Below, piece by piece: positions 61,820 through 64,000 of a DNA stretch of 64,000 nucleotides (position 1 is its first letter; each line of letters opens with the position of its first letter). Position numbers and translations under genes: made by a program. Under the pieces are notes generated by a model. That model saw only the letters and a program-made list of their open reading frames with translations. It was not told the origin of the DNA and made no database searches. This DNA is from Flavobacteriaceae bacterium (lineage in GTDB: Bacteria; Bacteroidota; Bacteroidia; Flavobacteriales; Flavobacteriaceae), in NCBI GenBank assembly GCA_028284005.1, contig JANQSO010000008.1:161201-225200 (forward strand). Reading direction: 5' to 3'.

Positions 61820-61883
61820 TTTCGGCGAATTTATATGTCTCATAGCGAAAATGAATTTTGTGTATACCACCTAGGTACACTCG
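61820..61883 (+). repeat. Shared intergenic element, copy C
   Basis: TTTCGGCGAATTTATA ... TAGCGAAAAT, then TATACCACCTAGGTACACTCG with the 8-bp palindrome ACCTAGGT, aligning with copy B. It starts 8 bases after the LuxR-type gene and ends 176 bases before the giant surface protein. The rest of that gap shows nothing recognisable. Confidence 0.85.
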
Positions 61884-62059
61884 ATGAAAAACATATTTTG
61901 TCCTTTTGCGTCAAAATATAAAAAGTAATAACAAATCTACATCAAGCCCCAACCCCTATCCCCCGGCCTATTTGTTAATCATTCAAATAAATTGACCAGG
62001 TCTTTATAATGCCTGGATTTTGACTAATGCTAAATAAAATAAACTTTAAAAAACAAATT

Positions 62060-64000
62060 ATGAAAAGACTTTTTACCCTTATGATTTTTGGTTTAATGGG
62101 AATTATTGCTGCTGCCCAGGTAGGAATAGGAACTCCTCTTCCAAATGCATCTTCACAACTGGATGTTGTGGCTAGCGACAAGGGTGTTTTAATAACCAGA
62201 GTCGCACTTACCGGTAGTATGGATATTTCTACCATTGCCAATGGCAACGTAGTAAGCTTATTGGTTTACAACACTGCCACTGTAGCCGATGTAACACCCG
62301 GATACCACTATTGGGATGGGGCCAAATGGGTCCGTTTAGCCATTACAGATGATATTACAACTTTTGAAACTGTAACTACTTTAGCAGACAATGGGGACGG
62401 TAGCTTTACCTATGTTAGTGAAAACGGCACAATAACAGTCATCGATATTCCGGCAAATGAAACTGTTACCAATCTGGTGGATAATGGAGATGGAACCATC
62501 TCATATACCAATGAAACCGGAGCAGTACAGATCATTGACATAGGTGCCATAGTAGATACTACCGAAACAGTGACTACACTCACAGACAATGGGGACGGAA
62601 CCATGACCTATGTAGATGAGGACGGTACTTCCACAGTGATCGACCTGGCAACCATTATAGACAACTTTGAAACACTGACCGTCATTAGTATCGATGCGGC
62701 AGCAGGAACTATCTCATATATCGATGAAGATGGAAACACGACCGTTTTGGACGTGGCGGCATTGGTCGATGCCAATGAAACCCTAACAACACTTACTGAT
62801 AATGGCGACGGGACCATGACCTATGTAGATGAGGACGGTAACACCACAGTGATCGACCTGGCAACCATTATAGACAACTTTGAAACACTGACCGTTATTA
62901 GTATCGATGCGGCAGCAGGGACTATCTCCTATGTGGATGAAGATGGAAACACGACCGTGTTGGATGTGGCCGCACTGGTGGACACTACAGAAACTTTAAC
63001 CACACTTACTGATAATGGCGACGGAACCATGACCTATGTAGATGAGGACGGTAACTCCACAGTGATCGACCTGGCAACCATTATAGACAACTTCGAAACA
63101 CTGACCGTCATTAGTATCGATGCAGCGGCAGGTACTATTTCTTATATAGATGAGGATGGAAACACGACCGTGTTGGATGTGGCCGCACTGGTGGACACTA
63201 CAGAAACATTAACTACACTCACAGACAATGGGGATGGCACAATGACCTATGTAGATGAGAACGGTAACTCCACAGTGATCGACCTGGCAACCATCATAGA
63301 CAATTTTGAAACGCTTACCACTATAAGTATCGATGCAGCAGCAGGTACTATTTCTTATATAGATGAGGATGGAAACACAACTGTTTTAGATGTGGCCGCA
63401 CTGGTGGACACTACAGAAACATTAACCACACTCACAGACAATGGGGATGGCACAATGACCTATATAGATGAGAACGGTACTTCCACAGTGATCGACCTGG
63501 CAACCATCATAGACAATTTTGAAACACTTACCTCTATCAATATCGATGCAGCAGCAGGAACTATCTCATATATCGATGAAGATGGAAACACGACCGTGTT
63601 GGACGTGGCAGCATTGGTCGATGCCAATGAAACTCTAACAACGCTTACAGACAATGGGGACGGGACCATGACCTATGTAGATGAGAACGGTAACTCCACA
63701 GTGATCGACCTGGCAACCATCATAGACAATTTTGAAACACTTACCTCAATCAGTATCGATGCAGCAGCAGGTACTATCTCATATATCGATGAAGATGGAA
63801 ACACGACCATTTTGGACGTGGCGGCATTGGTTGATGCCAATGAAACCCTAACAACATTGGTAGACAATGGTGACGGAACAGTTACCTATACTGATGAAAA
63901 CGGTGTGGCCACAGTGATCGACCTGGCAACCATCATAGATAATTTTGAAACTCTTACCATTTTAGGAATGAATGCCGACGGTATCAACCTGGATTATCAG
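62060..64000 (+). CDS. Giant tandem-repeat surface protein, partial
   Basis: At least 647 aa; the frame is open at the right edge. A signal peptide (1-20, AAAQ) is followed by VGIGTPLPNASSQLDVVAS, the N-terminal module also found in the protein at 41577, and YHYWDGAKWVRLA (about 78). From about residue 95 the protein consists of acidic beta repeats, first degenerate, then six exact 71-residue units and part of a seventh (DNGDGTMTYVDEDG, DLATIIDNFE, AAAGTISYIDEDG, DVAALVD). It is probably a long surface adhesin or filament. The C-terminal anchoring domain is outside the window. Confidence 0.88.
   Translation, partial: MKRLFTLMIFGLMGIIAAAQVGIGTPLPNASSQLDVVASDKGVLITRVALTGSMDISTIANGNVVSLLVYNTATVADVTPGYHYWDGAKWVRLAITDDITTFETVTTLADNGDGSFTYVSENGTITVIDIPANETVTNLVDNGDGTISYTNETGAVQIIDIGAIVDTTETVTTLTDNGDGTMTYVDEDGTSTVIDLATIIDNFETLTVISIDAAAGTISYIDEDGNTTVLDVAALVDANETLTTLTDNGDGTMTYVDEDGNTTVIDLATIIDNFETLTVISIDAAAGTISYVDEDGNTTVLDVAALVDTTETLTTLTDNGDGTMTYVDEDGNSTVIDLATIIDNFETLTVISIDAAAGTISYIDEDGNTTVLDVAALVDTTETLTTLTDNGDGTMTYVDENGNSTVIDLATIIDNFETLTTISIDAAAGTISYIDEDGNTTVLDVAALVDTTETLTTLTDNGDGTMTYIDENGTSTVIDLATIIDNFETLTSINIDAAAGTISYIDEDGNTTVLDVAALVDANETLTTLTDNGDGTMTYVDENGNSTVIDLATIIDNFETLTSISIDAAAGTISYIDEDGNTTILDVAALVDANETLTTLVDNGDGTVTYTDENGVATVIDLATIIDNFETLTILGMNADGINLDYQ
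62567..64000 (+). repeat. 213-bp in-frame tandem repeats
   Basis: Unit starts at 62567, 62780, 62993, 63206, 63419 and 63632, exactly 213 bases (71 codons) apart, with a seventh beginning at 63845 and cut by the edge. Each unit is itself two related halves of about 35 codons. Copies differ by scattered substitutions and no indels. Confidence 0.95.

Noticed and set aside
62410..63867. Several similar minus-strand frames of 60-70 codons
   Set aside because: They are shadows of the 213-bp repeats of the giant surface protein, which is open on the plus strand with a signal peptide.
62567..64000. Regular repeats as a possible CRISPR array
   Set aside because: Period is 213 bases with no unique spacers, and every unit is in frame in one protein.

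Overview
The window is an AT-rich chromosomal segment of a Bacteroidota bacterium, most likely a marine member of the Flavobacteriaceae. The evidence is the gene content (a T9SS C-terminal sorting domain, FecI/FecR/TonB-receptor transduction, RHS proteins with Sec signals, conserved ftsK-lolA-lptF/G-ribB order) and the many TAnnTTTG promoter boxes, the -7 element of the Bacteroidota sigma factor. No rRNA, CRISPR array or transposase gene was seen. One tRNA (Ser, UGA) is present.

1-28 kb is core genome. On the minus strand lie a glycolytic operon (pfkA-gapA-BadF-type sugar kinase), tilS-dsbD-CocE hydrolase, pabB, lpdA and an Lrp-type regulator. On the plus strand lie a methionine gamma-lyase-like enzyme, NhaC, ahpC, tpx-dgkA, a VWA/membrane protein pair and ftsK-lolA-lptF/G-ribB. 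A DegT aminotransferase, a nitroreductase, a hotdog thioesterase and a TauE/SafE exporter follow. Between pfkA and the CocE gene is a 150-base region with a promoter box, a foldable three-way junction and a terminator-like hairpin: a candidate small RNA.

28-41 kb is accessory. It begins right after tRNA-Ser and carries an AlkA-type DNA glycosylase, a C5-cytosine methyltransferase and a HaeII-like endonuclease in one operon. A large minus-strand RHS polymorphic-toxin operon follows: an RHS-like companion (1167 aa), an RHS toxin (1404 aa), a DUF1436/CdiI-like immunity gene, an orphan toxin-tip fragment, a second diverged immunity-like gene and two small unknown genes.

41-53 kb is a surface-protein and transport region: a fibre-like exported protein, two Asp-rich lipoproteins with repeated lipocalin-like modules, and a divergent ECF sigma / FecR / TonB-dependent receptor operon. 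A 3.2-kb segment (two NTF2-like proteins, PhzF, LysR) lies between two 69-bp near-identical copies of the receptor gene's 3-prime end, a recombination scar.

53-64 kb holds an EEP-family nuclease/phosphatase, a T9SS-sorted DUF4397 protein, a persulfide dioxygenase-rhodanese and an M28 peptidase. The last part is a regulatory/adhesin cassette: two tandem membrane-bound LytTR regulators, a LuxR-type HTH protein and the start of a giant repeat protein with exact 213-bp tandem repeats that runs off the right edge. A common intergenic element recurs three times in this cassette.
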